From positions 1-38,761 of the IMG/VR virus record IMGVR_UViG_3300032083_000290: 38,761 nucleotides of DNA; one strand, given 5' to 3'. Below the pieces are notes generated by a model. That model was not told where the DNA came from. It saw nothing but the letters and a program-made list of their open reading frames with translations, and made no database searches. This DNA comes from a virus. Below are positions 8,814 through 15,891 of the stretch, one piece after another. How positions within the stretch are numbered: the first letter of the stretch is position 1; the number at the start of each line of letters is the position of its first letter. Both the position numbers and the translations under genes were made by a program.

Positions 8814-9716
8814 TTAAATGCTTTTACCATGATTATTTCGCATTGTCAATGCACTTTCTGCACTAGCATACGTATTTTTCATGTAAGGTTTCACGGATTG
8901 TGGGTTAGCATGACCTGTAACTGACATAATCTGACCCATAGACACCCCTGCTTCCACCATTTCTGTAGTTCCTGTCCTTCTCAGGTCAGAAATACGTAGG
9001 TCATCAGGTAATCCTGCCTGTTCTATGACCAATCGTGCTACCTTTGATAGCCTTTGCATGGTATATGGCGAGTATTTACCCTTCATTGCAGTAGGATAGG
9101 GTGCAACGTAGGGTTGAAAATCATATTCATCCTTCTGTTGCTTAAGCATTTCCAATAAGTCAAGAGAAATCGGCAGGTGTACTACACTTCTTCTCTTAGA
9201 CTGTTGCAAATTTAACACACATTTATCAAAATCTATGTTAGAAAACTGTAACATTCTCATATCGCCCACCCTCTGACACCATTCGTAAGCCATTTGTACT
9301 ATCAATCCTAAGTTTCTGTACTTAAAATCAGCATAAGCTACATCTAAGAACTGTGTCACTTGGTCTTTTGTCCACACAGTATTACGTGCATGAGGTGTCT
9401 TCCTCTTGTAGGTAGCAAACGGATTGCTCTCAGCATAACCCATCTCCATGCCAAAGGAATACACCTTACGTGCTACAGATGTGATAGCATTAGCCTGATA
9501 GATTCCTCGACCAAGCCATTGCTCGTAAGCTCTTCGAGCTATCGCACCTGTCATTTTAGTCAGCCTTATTTCTGACAAACTTTTGCCATCAACTTCAGTA
9601 GCCAATAAAACTCCTGCACAATATTGATAATCATGTTTAGTTTTATCGGCTAACACATTGAAATCATTAGACAAATAGTACTTGTGTACTAGGTCATTCA
9701 AATTTAATTGTGTCAT
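8814..9716 (-). CDS. int: Tyrosine recombinase / phage integrase
   Basis: Site-specific recombinase expected to integrate the phage into the host chromosome. It has a SAM-like arm/core DNA-binding domain (about 5-105) and a catalytic domain with Arg149, Lys174, Arg246, His269 and nucleophile Tyr278. The usual H-x2-R box reads S-D-L-R, so Ser243 replaces the first catalytic His; this substitution occurs in some active family members. It sits inside the replication operon between the primase and a short unknown gene. No excisionase or attachment site was recognised beside it. Confidence 0.9.
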   Translation of the reverse strand: MTQLNLNDLVHKYYLSNDFNVLADKTKHDYQYCAGVLLATEVDGKSLSEIRLTKMTGAIARRAYEQWLGRGIYQANAITSVARKVYSFGMEMGYAESNPFATYKRKTPHARNTVWTKDQVTQFLDVAYADFKYRNLGLIVQMAYEWCQRVGDMRMLQFSNIDFDKCVLNLQQSKRRSVVHLPISLDLLEMLKQQKDEYDFQPYVAPYPTAMKGKYSPYTMQRLSKVARLVIEQAGLPDDLRISDLRRTGTTEMVEAGVSMGQIMSVTGHANPQSVKPYMKNTYASAESALTMRNNHGKSI

Positions 9717-9981
9717 TATTTACTCCTGTAATAATTACATCTTTGGTTGTATTTAAAGTGTGTCCTATACCATGACCTATATCTACTTGTTTGATATGTC
9801 CTTCTAGATAAATTACCTCTCCAATTACCCCTTGTATTGCCCAACTTTTCATGTGCTTTATGTGTTCATCAATAGCTATGTCTAAAGTTTCTCCCTGTAT
9901 ATATTCTACTCTACTAGTAGGTTCATCTATAGGGGAATCATATCTATCATTTGCAGTATATACTACTGTATATTTATTCAT
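9694..9981 (-). CDS. Hypothetical protein, 95 aa
   Basis: Starts M-N-K-Y-T-V-V-Y-T-A-N-D. The ATG at 9981 is chosen because it overlaps the stop of the upstream 43-residue gene (ATGA), although the frame stays open for eight more residues. The 3' end overlaps the integrase start by 23 bases. No family recognised. Co-translation with the integrase is likely; it might help control integrase, but nothing in the sequence shows that. Confidence 0.7.
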   Translation of the reverse strand: MNKYTVVYTANDRYDSPIDEPTSRVEYIQGETLDIAIDEHIKHMKSWAIQGVIGEVIYLEGHIKQVDIGHGIGHTLNTTKDVIITGVNNDTIKFE

Positions 9982-10109
9982 ACCTGCCATGCTATGTAAA
10001 TACATAGTCCTATGATTAGTAACTTGCCATAGTCAAGGTCAAACTTTGTACCCTCACCATATTTTTTATTAAAGTCTTTCTCCATAAAATCTGTTATTCT
10101 GTGCCACAT
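9978..10109 (-). CDS. Small single-pass membrane protein, 43 aa
   Basis: Translates to 43 residues: a charged N-terminal half followed by a C-terminal hydrophobic segment (about 28-43, L-L-I-I-G-L-C-I-Y-I-A-W) that reads as one membrane helix. A near-perfect AAGGAG box precedes the ATG, and the stop overlaps the next start (ATGA). Function unknown. Confidence 0.72.
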   Translation of the reverse strand: MWHRITDFMEKDFNKKYGEGTKFDLDYGKLLIIGLCIYIAWQV

Positions 10110-10110
10110 A

Positions 10111-10764
10111 TTAATCTCCTTTCTTTGCTTCAATATATATTCTCATGTGAGTAGATTCATTCAAACCTTGACCCCAATAGGTAGCACCTGTACCTTTTAA
10201 CTCAGGCTTGATGTGTTGTCCTCGCACTCGCATCTTATATGATTCTTTGTTAAGATACCTCTTCATAGTGTCAACAAACTCTTGTCCATCTGTGTCGTTA
10301 GGTATCTCGCTGAATACATAGCCACACCCTTTCTTAGATGTAGCCTTCTCGTATTCCTTTCTCCACATTTCTGCTCTTGCTTTCCATCGTTCCCATTCTT
10401 TCCATGCTACATCATATGCTTCCTTAGACACTACAGTTTCATCATGCTCAAGTCGTTGGACAAGCCGTTGGTTTTCTAACTCAAGTTCTTCATGTGTACT
10501 TTTCTCAACCATGTTCATGGCTTTCTCTTTCCACATGTCACGTTCTTTGGCAAGTTTACATATAACATCAACAGTAAGCTGTTTAGTTAGTTTACGTTCT
10601 TGATGTCTAAATGCTCTGACTAGATGCACCACATCCATGTCTGCAATACGTATGGGTTCATCGTGAGTTGTTGAATGATGTTCTACCTCATCTAACTCAT
10701 ACATATCTGATGGTAGTTTATCATCTACTGCTTCTAATATTTTGATTAACTGTTTTACTTTCAT
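10111..10764 (-). CDS. Hypothetical protein with coiled coil, 217 aa
   Basis: The start at 10764 (M-K-V-K-Q-L-I-K-I-L) follows an AAGGAG box and overlaps the upstream stop (ATGA). Residues about 55-145 are helical and dense in Glu, Lys and Arg, with two Trp-rich repeats of the form W-K-E/W-K-A-R-A-E-M-W, and likely form a coiled coil. No family recognised. Confidence 0.72.
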   Translation of the reverse strand: MKVKQLIKILEAVDDKLPSDMYELDEVEHHSTTHDEPIRIADMDVVHLVRAFRHQERKLTKQLTVDVICKLAKERDMWKEKAMNMVEKSTHEELELENQRLVQRLEHDETVVSKEAYDVAWKEWERWKARAEMWRKEYEKATSKKGCGYVFSEIPNDTDGQEFVDTMKRYLNKESYKMRVRGQHIKPELKGTGATYWGQGLNESTHMRIYIEAKKGD

Positions 10765-11261
10765 GCTACTTCTCCTTCTAGCCATTGTGGTTTATTTGTA
10801 AATGTATACCTTGCAAATCTAAGTTTGTCAACTCTGTAAAATGCACGATATGCTTCAATAGGGTATCCTTCATCTGTCTTGAGGTCATCATGCCCACTAA
10901 AACATTGTGGGTGTGGTGTCAAACTACCATGAGGTACAAACTTAGTGCCATTGTATAGTGCATCGTAATGCTTACTTGCACCATGTACCTTGTGATATCT
11001 ATTAGTGTACTCTCGTAACATCGCATCATATAAACTAAAGGCAAACTCATAGTTCATCTGTGTTTCCATAGCCCATAATGTGCATGGATGCTTTTGATGT
11101 ACAGGTTTGTACAAGTTATGCTCCTCTGCATACTGTGGTGCATGATGCCATAGTGTAGTGCATAACATCTGTGCTTCTTCTAGTGGCATCTTGACTATGT
11201 GTTGGTCACATAGAGACTTAGCAATCTCATGTGGTGTTTGTTCTATAATAAATCTATTCAT
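10761..11261 (-). CDS. Conserved phage protein with C-D-x-H-I-V-K-M motif
   Basis: This 166-aa protein begins M-N-R-F-I-I-E-Q-T-P and contains C-D-Q-H-I-V-K-M-P-L-E-E-A-Q-M-L, then K-P-V-H-x-K-H-P-C-x-L-W-A and a central R-Y-H-K-V-H-G. The combination is typical of a phage family seen in cyanophages and coliphages. Members are sometimes annotated as DNA-repair glycosylases, an assignment I cannot confirm. The conserved His and Cys would suit metal binding or catalysis. ATGA overlaps tie it to both neighbours. Confidence 0.72.
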   Translation of the reverse strand: MNRFIIEQTPHEIAKSLCDQHIVKMPLEEAQMLCTTLWHHAPQYAEEHNLYKPVHQKHPCTLWAMETQMNYEFAFSLYDAMLREYTNRYHKVHGASKHYDALYNGTKFVPHGSLTPHPQCFSGHDDLKTDEGYPIEAYRAFYRVDKLRFARYTFTNKPQWLEGEVA

Positions 11262-11452
11262 TATTCACTCTCCCAATCTTTACCATACAGTTCATTGTAT
11301 AGTGTTAAACCAAAATCATAACCTTGTTTGTAGTAATGATGTGATTGTTCTTCATTTCTTTCTCCATCAATCAAGGCATCTGTTACACCATCTTTAAATG
11401 CTGATAATACTTTCTGCTCTTTGATTTGCTTATCAAGTTCTATTAAGTTCAT
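11261..11452 (-). CDS. Hypothetical protein, 63 aa
   Basis: A short charged protein (M-N-L-I-E-L-D-K-Q-I-K) containing H-H-Y-Y-K-Q-G-Y-D-F-G. It overlaps the SleB-like gene by 4 bases and touches the next gene by 1 base. No function can be assigned. Confidence 0.68.
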   Translation of the reverse strand: MNLIELDKQIKEQKVLSAFKDGVTDALIDGERNEEQSHHYYKQGYDFGLTLYNELYGKDWESE

Positions 11453-11883
11453 TTCTTACTCCTTTCAATATCCCACCTATAAAATATGTGGTCATCTATT
11501 CTTGTTACATAAGTCTTAGTCTCTGCCCAACTAGGATTCACATAGTAGGCATGGTAGTGTGTCGCACCTTCAACAAAGTCATCTAGGTTGCCCTTGTATA
11601 CACCACTTGCAACTGTCAATGCTTGCTTGATAGCTTCCTTGTTCTTAGGCTTGTCACTCTTGCCATCACAGTACCAACTGAATTGGCATTTGTTTTTGAT
11701 AGGTATAGATGGATTCCATTTGTATGTCAAACCTTGTTTAACTACGTCACATACATTGTTAGGATACCTTTCATCCTTTACTCTATTCATAACAACTTGT
11801 GCTACTGCTACTTGTCCTATGAAACTTTGATTCTTAGCTTCATGGTACACGTTGAGTGCTAGACACATTAGTGATTCAAGCAT
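11449..11883 (-). CDS. Cell-wall hydrolase, SleB/Hydrolase_2 family
   Basis: A peptidoglycan-cleaving enzyme of the spore-cortex-lytic SleB superfamily. The hallmarks are present in order: C-L-A-L-N-V-Y-H-E-A (catalytic Glu15), G-Q-V-A-V-A-Q-V-V-M-N-R-V, Y-P-N-N-V-C-D-V-V and C-Q-F-S-W-Y-C-D-G. The domain fills the 144-aa protein, with no signal peptide, so export would need a holin. It is the second lytic enzyme in this phage; the other is the T4-type lysozyme in the rightward lysis cassette. Its place in the leftward arm is unusual for a classical endolysin. Confidence 0.88.
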   Translation of the reverse strand: MLESLMCLALNVYHEAKNQSFIGQVAVAQVVMNRVKDERYPNNVCDVVKQGLTYKWNPSIPIKNKCQFSWYCDGKSDKPKNKEAIKQALTVASGVYKGNLDDFVEGATHYHAYYVNPSWAETKTYVTRIDDHIFYRWDIERSKK

Positions 11884-12124
11884 CTTGCTTATCCTTTTTG
11901 AATACTGTATTCCAAGTCTCTTCTATTTCATCGTCAAGATTACCATCGTCAATAAATTGTAATTGGTCTTTGACATATTGCATACGACATTGTTCAAGTG
12001 TCCAAAAGTCTGTTGCTACTTCTTCAAAGAATAACACAGGTTGCAATTCATCTTTGCTCATATTTATTGCTTGGTAAAATAAAATATTAACCAATGCTTT
12101 TTTATATCTTGTCTCGTTTGTCAT
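11876..12124 (-). CDS. Hypothetical acidic protein, 82 aa
   Basis: Begins M-T-N-E-T-R-Y-K-K-A-L-V-N-I-L and has an acidic C-terminal half (D-D-G-N-L-D-D-E-I-E-E). Overlaps the methyltransferase stop by 4 bases and the hydrolase start by 8. Not recognised. Confidence 0.68.
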   Translation of the reverse strand: MTNETRYKKALVNILFYQAINMSKDELQPVLFFEEVATDFWTLEQCRMQYVKDQLQFIDDGNLDDEIEETWNTVFKKDKQDA

Positions 12125-13290
12125 ACTAACTCCTTGTTATTGTTATACATTTCATGCCATGTCTCAGCTAATGGTATGCCCTTGAGTATATGTGCAATCA
12201 CATCAACTGTCCACCCATTACCAATCATCTTGTATCGCTGACTATTGGATACATGATTGGTGTAGTTGTCAGGTAGTGTTTGTAATCGTTCACACTCAAG
12301 TGGTGTTAGCTTTCGCCACATATCTTTAGACACTAGAACATTATCTTTCTGCACAGTAGTGAGACAGTTAGACTTCTCATCAACACGTACCTCTAGTTGC
12401 CTAGTGAAAGGCAAGTCTAGTTGGTCATCTTTCCTAGTACCATGCTCATCTAATCTACGATTAACAATCCTACCTACTGCAACCTTTGGTTCTCTATGTC
12501 CACCTTGCATTGTAGTCAAGGTAGGTGCTTTACCTTCTTGTGCATACACTCGCTTGATTGAGTCATGCCCTTTGAGGTCAGCAGTACCAACTCTAATCAA
12601 TCCATCTTTAGACATGGTAGGATTATCCTTGAGTACCATAGTACGTTGCTTACGTTCAATACTATTCCACCATACTGCACCATTGTATCTTGCAGTAAGA
12701 CAATGAGACTTACCATCTTGACTAGTCATCTCATCTGTAGCATAGCCATCTTCTAGTATGTCTTGCATAGTAACACCCTTATCAATCATAGGTGGTATAG
12801 GTATCTGCTCATAGTAATCGCCTACAAGTTTACCAAACCAATACAATCTGTATCTGTTTTGTGCTGACACTTTGCTTGAGTTCAATGCTTGTGGTTCAAA
12901 CCCCATCGCTTCAGACATAATATCTTGAGACTTCTTAGCCATACGTACATTCTCTAGCAGTACATACTTTGGTTTAACTATCCCAAGTATGCCCACAAAG
13001 TTGAAGAACAACTTACTACGTGGGTCATCAAAGTTAAGCTGATGTCCTGCGAATGAGAAACCTTGACAAGGTGAACCACCCATCATCAAATCTATATCCC
13101 AATATGATATCTCATGTGGGTCTAAGTCTGTAACATCTCCTAGCTGTCTAGTGTTAGGAAAGTTAGCTTGTGTAACCTTGATTGCATACTTGTCAATCTC
13201 ACTTGCATAGTAGTTGTCTACGTGGATACCTGCCCTTTGCAAGGCAAGTTGTCCACCACTACAACCATCAAATAAACTTAGTACGTTCAT
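12121..13290 (-). CDS. DNA cytosine-C5 methyltransferase (orphan)
   Basis: Methylates cytosine C5 with S-adenosylmethionine. Motif I is F-D-G-C-S-G-G-Q at 7-14. Motif IV G-G-S-P-C-Q-G-F-S contains the nucleophile Cys75. Motif VI E-N-V has Glu113; motif VIII is Q144-N-R-Y-R148; motif IX contains L-T-P-L-E-C-E-R-L-Q; motif X is G-N-G-W-T-V. All core motifs appear intact at 389 aa. The target-recognition region between VIII and IX is about 170 residues; its specificity cannot be read. No partner restriction endonuclease is nearby, so self-protection against host restriction or a regulatory mark is likelier than restriction-modification. Confidence 0.94.
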   Translation of the reverse strand: MNVLSLFDGCSGGQLALQRAGIHVDNYYASEIDKYAIKVTQANFPNTRQLGDVTDLDPHEISYWDIDLMMGGSPCQGFSFAGHQLNFDDPRSKLFFNFVGILGIVKPKYVLLENVRMAKKSQDIMSEAMGFEPQALNSSKVSAQNRYRLYWFGKLVGDYYEQIPIPPMIDKGVTMQDILEDGYATDEMTSQDGKSHCLTARYNGAVWWNSIERKQRTMVLKDNPTMSKDGLIRVGTADLKGHDSIKRVYAQEGKAPTLTTMQGGHREPKVAVGRIVNRRLDEHGTRKDDQLDLPFTRQLEVRVDEKSNCLTTVQKDNVLVSKDMWRKLTPLECERLQTLPDNYTNHVSNSQRYKMIGNGWTVDVIAHILKGIPLAETWHEMYNNNKELV

Positions 13291-13516
13291 TGTAAAACTC
13301 CTCTGTTTCTTTTATAGTTTCTATATATTTATTTTTATCTTCATCAGATAATTCTGACATAGATACATACTCGCACCCTTCTTTCATCAACCTCTCATTA
13401 AAGTCATTGATGACTGATGTATAGTGATATATAATTTCATATCCTTCCATAGGTTTCTTGGTCTCGCTGTCTACAAGAACGTAGTCTGTATCATATAATT
13501 TAGTTGTCAATGCCAT
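13268..13516 (-). CDS. Hypothetical protein, 82 aa
   Basis: Soluble, with a Glu/Lys-rich C-terminal helix (E-T-I-K-E-T-E-E-F-Y-N-E-R). Its 3' end overlaps the methyltransferase start by 23 bases and supplies the GGAG box for that gene. No family recognised. Confidence 0.68.
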   Translation of the reverse strand: MALTTKLYDTDYVLVDSETKKPMEGYEIIYHYTSVINDFNERLMKEGCEYVSMSELSDEDKNKYIETIKETEEFYNERTKFI

Positions 13517-13531
13517 GCTTATACTCCATAG

Positions 13532-13939
13532 TTAAATGTAAACTTTAGGATTACCATTCTGTGTGGAATCCATGTGTATCATACCAACCCAATCCCTTGG
13601 AATCTCATTCCATTCTTTAGGTTTGTACTGATTATCATCTAGACCTTGATGCATGAAATAGTCATCAGTATAAGGGTTATACTTTACTCTATCCCAATCA
13701 CCAAACTCTTTCTTCAAAGATTCTGATGTGGATACAAAATACTCACTCATATAGCCTACTGCAAAGGCATGAACATTCTTCTTACCTTCTTGTCGCACTC
13801 GCTTCTGTCCACCTTTACGAACAACGAAGTTACCTTCAAGCACTACACATTTTCTATGGTCTATTACTAGACCACTCTTGCAATCTTGTATGCTCCAAGT
13901 TTTCTTGTGTAAGTTCCAATATACTCTAACCTTTTGCAT
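13532..13939 (-). CDS. Conserved phage protein, W-N-L-H-K-K family
   Basis: Starts M-Q-K-V-R-V-Y-W-N-L-H-K-K-T-W-S-I-Q-D and later has K-N-V-H-A-F-A-V-G-Y. This pattern recurs in many unrelated tailed phages as a small protein of unknown function. Good GGAG box before the ATG. It is basic in the N-terminal half and Asp/Trp-rich in the C-terminal half. Function unknown. Confidence 0.75.
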   Translation of the reverse strand: MQKVRVYWNLHKKTWSIQDCKSGLVIDHRKCVVLEGNFVVRKGGQKRVRQEGKKNVHAFAVGYMSEYFVSTSESLKKEFGDWDRVKYNPYTDDYFMHQGLDDNQYKPKEWNEIPRDWVGMIHMDSTQNGNPKVYI

Positions 13940-13940
13940 C

Positions 13941-14147
13941 TTATACTCCTATTGTATAGTACTTGTTATGTTCATCTTTAACTCTGACAATCGCTTCGTG
14001 ATTGGGCATAGAGGTTTGTACTATAAGCTTATCCACTTCGTAACCCATCTTACCTATGGTAAAATGAAAGTCATCAAGGCTTATAGCCTTTGCATTAACT
14101 AAGTCATCAAGATAATTCTTTATCTTAACTGCTGTTAGTATCTTCAT
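13941..14147 (-). CDS. Hypothetical protein, 68 aa
   Basis: Small mixed-charge protein (M-K-I-L-T-A-V-K-I-K) ending one base before the next gene. Preceded by GGAG. No recognised domain; probably an accessory early protein. Confidence 0.65.
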   Translation of the reverse strand: MKILTAVKIKNYLDDLVNAKAISLDDFHFTIGKMGYEVDKLIVQTSMPNHEAIVRVKDEHNKYYTIGV

Positions 14148-14148
14148 G

Positions 14149-14232
14149 TTATACTCCTATGTAGCATGAGAGGAATAGCACAGCTACCCCACTCACAATT
14201 AAAATTACTATCTCGTCATTATTATTAGGCAT
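14149..14232 (-). CDS. Possible 27-aa membrane peptide
   Basis: The frame reads M-P-N-N-N-D-E-I, then a run of about 17 hydrophobic residues (I-V-I-L-I-V-S-G-V-A-V-L-F-L) to the stop. It starts inside the end of the gene at 14225-14611, and its last codons carry the GGAG box of the next gene, as in the neighbouring coupled genes. The Shine-Dalgarno is poorly spaced and the length is minimal, so it may be chance. Confidence 0.42.
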   Translation of the reverse strand: MPNNNDEIVILIVSGVAVLFLSCYIGV

Positions 14233-14611
14233 CTTCCCATGCCCTTGTAGTGAATCCATGTCCATTAGATTCAATGAATCTCCTACCATGAAACGTAACC
14301 CTAGATTTAAGTTCCTCAATAGTCAAGTCTTTGACATCAGCAGAGTCACCTTCGTCATCACAACTAAGTACTATTGCATTGCCACTTATAACATAAGAAG
14401 CCACACCCTCTTTCAAATCTATGTCTAGACTTGCAAAGTAATTACTTTGTTTGAGTAAGCCTTCCTCGTCTACCCATATGTCATTGCCATTGATGGAACG
14501 AGGATATAGTTCTAACATTCTACAGTTAAGTAACTCTAGCTTATGGTGGTAGTCTTTACAGTCTACCTCTACAATGAGTTCATCTTTAGAGTTGATTAGA
14601 TATGCCTTCAT
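14225..14611 (-). CDS. DUF3846-like protein, 128 aa
   Basis: M-K-A-Y-L-I-N-S-K followed by N-G-N-D-I-W-V-D-E-E-G-L-L and a later I-V-L-S-C-D-D-E-G resembles the DUF3846 family of phage and plasmid proteins. The assignment rests on motif memory and is moderate. The family has no established function. The start overlaps the upstream stop by one base (TAATG). Confidence 0.68.
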   Translation of the reverse strand: MKAYLINSKDELIVEVDCKDYHHKLELLNCRMLELYPRSINGNDIWVDEEGLLKQSNYFASLDIDLKEGVASYVISGNAIVLSCDDEGDSADVKDLTIEELKSRVTFHGRRFIESNGHGFTTRAWEDA

Positions 14612-14772
14612 TAGTTGTACTCCTTTGTTTTTATGTGTTCAATCTCTTTTGGTGTTGATGATATAAAAAAAGATACCATGTCCTTTGCTTCTTGCAAAGT
14701 TTCAGCATCTACCGAATAAGTTAGATGTCCATCTAATCCTTCTATAGTAATGTGAAAAGTATATTCGTTCAT
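14611..14772 (-). CDS. Hypothetical protein, 53 aa
   Basis: M-N-E-Y-T-F-H-I-T-I-E-G-L-D-G-H then a charged helix, ending K-T-K-E-Y-N. It joins both neighbours by TAATG overlaps, and its end contains an AAGGAG box for the next gene. The next upstream gene also ends K-E-Y-N with the same junction sequence, so the two junctions may derive from a duplicated module. Confidence 0.65.
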   Translation of the reverse strand: MNEYTFHITIEGLDGHLTYSVDAETLQEAKDMVSFFISSTPKEIEHIKTKEYN

Positions 14773-14954
14773 TAGTTGTACTCCTTTACATATAAAAATT
14801 CTATTCTCTCTGTTGGGTGTACTGCTCTAGCAGTATCCATTGCGTGTTCAATCGCATACTCCCATGATGCATCAGGTAGGGCATCAGAGTGGACATTAAC
14901 TTGCCCACTCTCTGCACCTATCTTGATACCTACTTGCCAATATGGTATTGTCAT
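14772..14954 (-). CDS. Hypothetical protein, 60 aa
   Basis: M-T-I-P-Y-W-Q-V-G-I-K-I-G-A-E-S-G, with a central helix A-S-W-E-Y-A-I-E-H-A-M-D-T-A and terminal K-E-Y-N. The length and the last residues resemble the next downstream gene. AAGGAG box before the start. Unknown function. Confidence 0.66.
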   Translation of the reverse strand: MTIPYWQVGIKIGAESGQVNVHSDALPDASWEYAIEHAMDTARAVHPTERIEFLYVKEYN

Positions 14955-14955
14955 A

Positions 14956-15138
14956 TTAATCTCCTTCTATTACTTGCACTTGTTTTTTACAGTCATCACA
15001 TTTGTGATATTCATTTGGATAAGCTTCTTCATAAGGTTCGGTGTCATCATCAAACACCATCATAAAAGATATAGGATTGGCACGAACCCACATTAAACTC
15101 CATAGATTCGTGCCACCACATTGGTAGCATTTAATCAT
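14956..15138 (-). CDS. Small zinc-ribbon-like protein, 60 aa
   Basis: Two C-x2-C knuckles, C-Y-Q-C-G-G (Cys4, Cys7) and C-D-D-C-K (about Cys47, Cys50), separated by about 40 residues, suggest a zinc ribbon. The start overlaps the upstream gene by 4 bases (ATGA). Such proteins often bind nucleic acid or polymerase, but the partner is unknown. Confidence 0.7.
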   Translation of the reverse strand: MIKCYQCGGTNLWSLMWVRANPISFMMVFDDDTEPYEEAYPNEYHKCDDCKKQVQVIEGD

Positions 15139-15512
15139 GCTACCTTGCGTTTTCTACCTAACTTAGACTTGGCTAAGTCTTTTAGGTTGGACACCTTGAA
15201 TACACCAAAGCTAATGCTTTTGTATTCTTTACCCTTCCTTATGTGTCTACACATAGAGGTCAAGTCTTGCACTAATATCATAAATGCAGTACTTGCAGTA
15301 TTCTGTATGTAGAAACCTTCCTCATCTTTGGTTGCCCTTGATAAGGTTAAAGACATATCATACATCTTCTCTTTAGATAGTGGTAATCCTACCACTTCCT
15401 CGTAGATTGGCTGAAGAGTGTCAAAGATTTTCTGACCTCTTTCTGTAAGGCATTGACCTGTACGACCTGTAGATTGTTTCCAATATGAAACGTTGATTGT
15501 CTTATTACTCAT
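15135..15512 (-). CDS. Hypothetical protein, 125 aa, dyad in its leader
   Basis: The start M-S-N-K-T-I-N-V-S-Y is chosen at 15512 because AAGGAG sits 7 bases upstream; the open frame continues 12 residues further without a ribosome site. The C-terminus is basic (K-L-G-R-K-R-K-V-A). One copy of the TGTCCAA-N2-TTGGACA dyad lies 27-42 bases before the start, so this gene is a candidate target of that element. Not recognised. Confidence 0.7.
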   Translation of the reverse strand: MSNKTINVSYWKQSTGRTGQCLTERGQKIFDTLQPIYEEVVGLPLSKEKMYDMSLTLSRATKDEEGFYIQNTASTAFMILVQDLTSMCRHIRKGKEYKSISFGVFKVSNLKDLAKSKLGRKRKVA

Positions 15513-15538
15513 AGTATTCTCCTTTCGTTGAGAGTTAG

Positions 15539-15554
15539 TGTCCAACATTGGACA
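15539..15554. promoter_or_regulatory. Dyad 1, TGTCCAA-CA-TTGGACA
   Basis: Two perfect 7-base arms around a 2-base centre, lying just upstream of the ribosome binding site of the 125-aa gene. One of six copies between 15.5 and 19.4 kb. Reads either as a dimeric-protein operator or, in RNA, as a 6-bp hairpin with a 4-base loop. Confidence 0.75.
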
Positions 15555-15566
15555 GTTGCTTTTGCT

Positions 15567-15707
15567 TTATGCAAAATTCTTTTCTTGTATATTACGTTTA
15601 GCTTTACGTAAGGCTTGTCTGTCTCGCTTCCAATCATCACGTTTTTCTTTCTTGACTGTCTTCTTAACAGAAATCTTTTCAAATGTTTCGTATTTAATCT
15701 TTCGCAT
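15567..15707 (-). CDS. Very basic 46-aa protein
   Basis: Start at 15707 (M-R-K-I-K-Y-E-T-F) follows a perfect AAGGAG box. About 40 percent of residues are Lys or Arg and the rest is helical, so nucleic-acid or ribosome binding is plausible. It overlaps the ArfA-like gene by 14 bases, and the two may be expressed together. Not recognised. Confidence 0.68.
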   Translation of the reverse strand: MRKIKYETFEKISVKKTVKKEKRDDWKRDRQALRKAKRNIQEKNFA

Positions 15708-15822
15708 TGTTCTTCTCCTTCTTGCGATTGTATGAGCCTTTGCCTTTCTTGGCAAGAACTATTTGTTTACGAAAACCTCTAAGGCTTTTCGCTATTGGGT
15801 TAATAACCTTAAACTTCTTCAT
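15694..15822 (-). CDS. ArfA-like alternative ribosome-rescue factor, 42 aa
   Basis: Residues 8-34 align by eye with E. coli ArfA: N-P-I-A-K-S-L-R-G-F-R then K-K-G-K-G-S-Y-N-R-K, against N-A-I-E-A-L-L, F-R-Q-R and K-K-G-K-G-S-Y-M-R-K. ArfA enters ribosomes stalled on stopless mRNA and recruits RF2; its basic K-K-G-K-G-S-Y region occupies the empty mRNA channel. The phage version lacks the hydrophobic C-terminal tail of bacterial ArfA and has a normal stop codon, so it would not depend on message truncation for activity. GGAG box upstream, and hairpin A directly in front. Family call is by motif only. Confidence 0.72.
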   Translation of the reverse strand: MKKFKVINPIAKSLRGFRKQIVLAKKGKGSYNRKKEKNNAKD

Positions 15823-15838
15823 GGCAAACTCCATTATA

Positions 15839-15886
15839 ATAATATATATAATACTTTCATATACATTTAAGTATTATATATATTAT
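15839..15886 (-). repeat. AT-rich hairpin A before the ArfA-like gene
   Basis: Perfect 18-bp inverted repeat (15839-15856 with 15869-15886) around a 12-base loop. The stem is closed at the loop by CTT/AAG and is otherwise almost all A and T. Lies between the stop of the 244-aa gene and the GGAG box of the ArfA-like gene. Member of a five-copy family. Confidence 0.8.
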
Positions 15887-15891
15887 AATTG

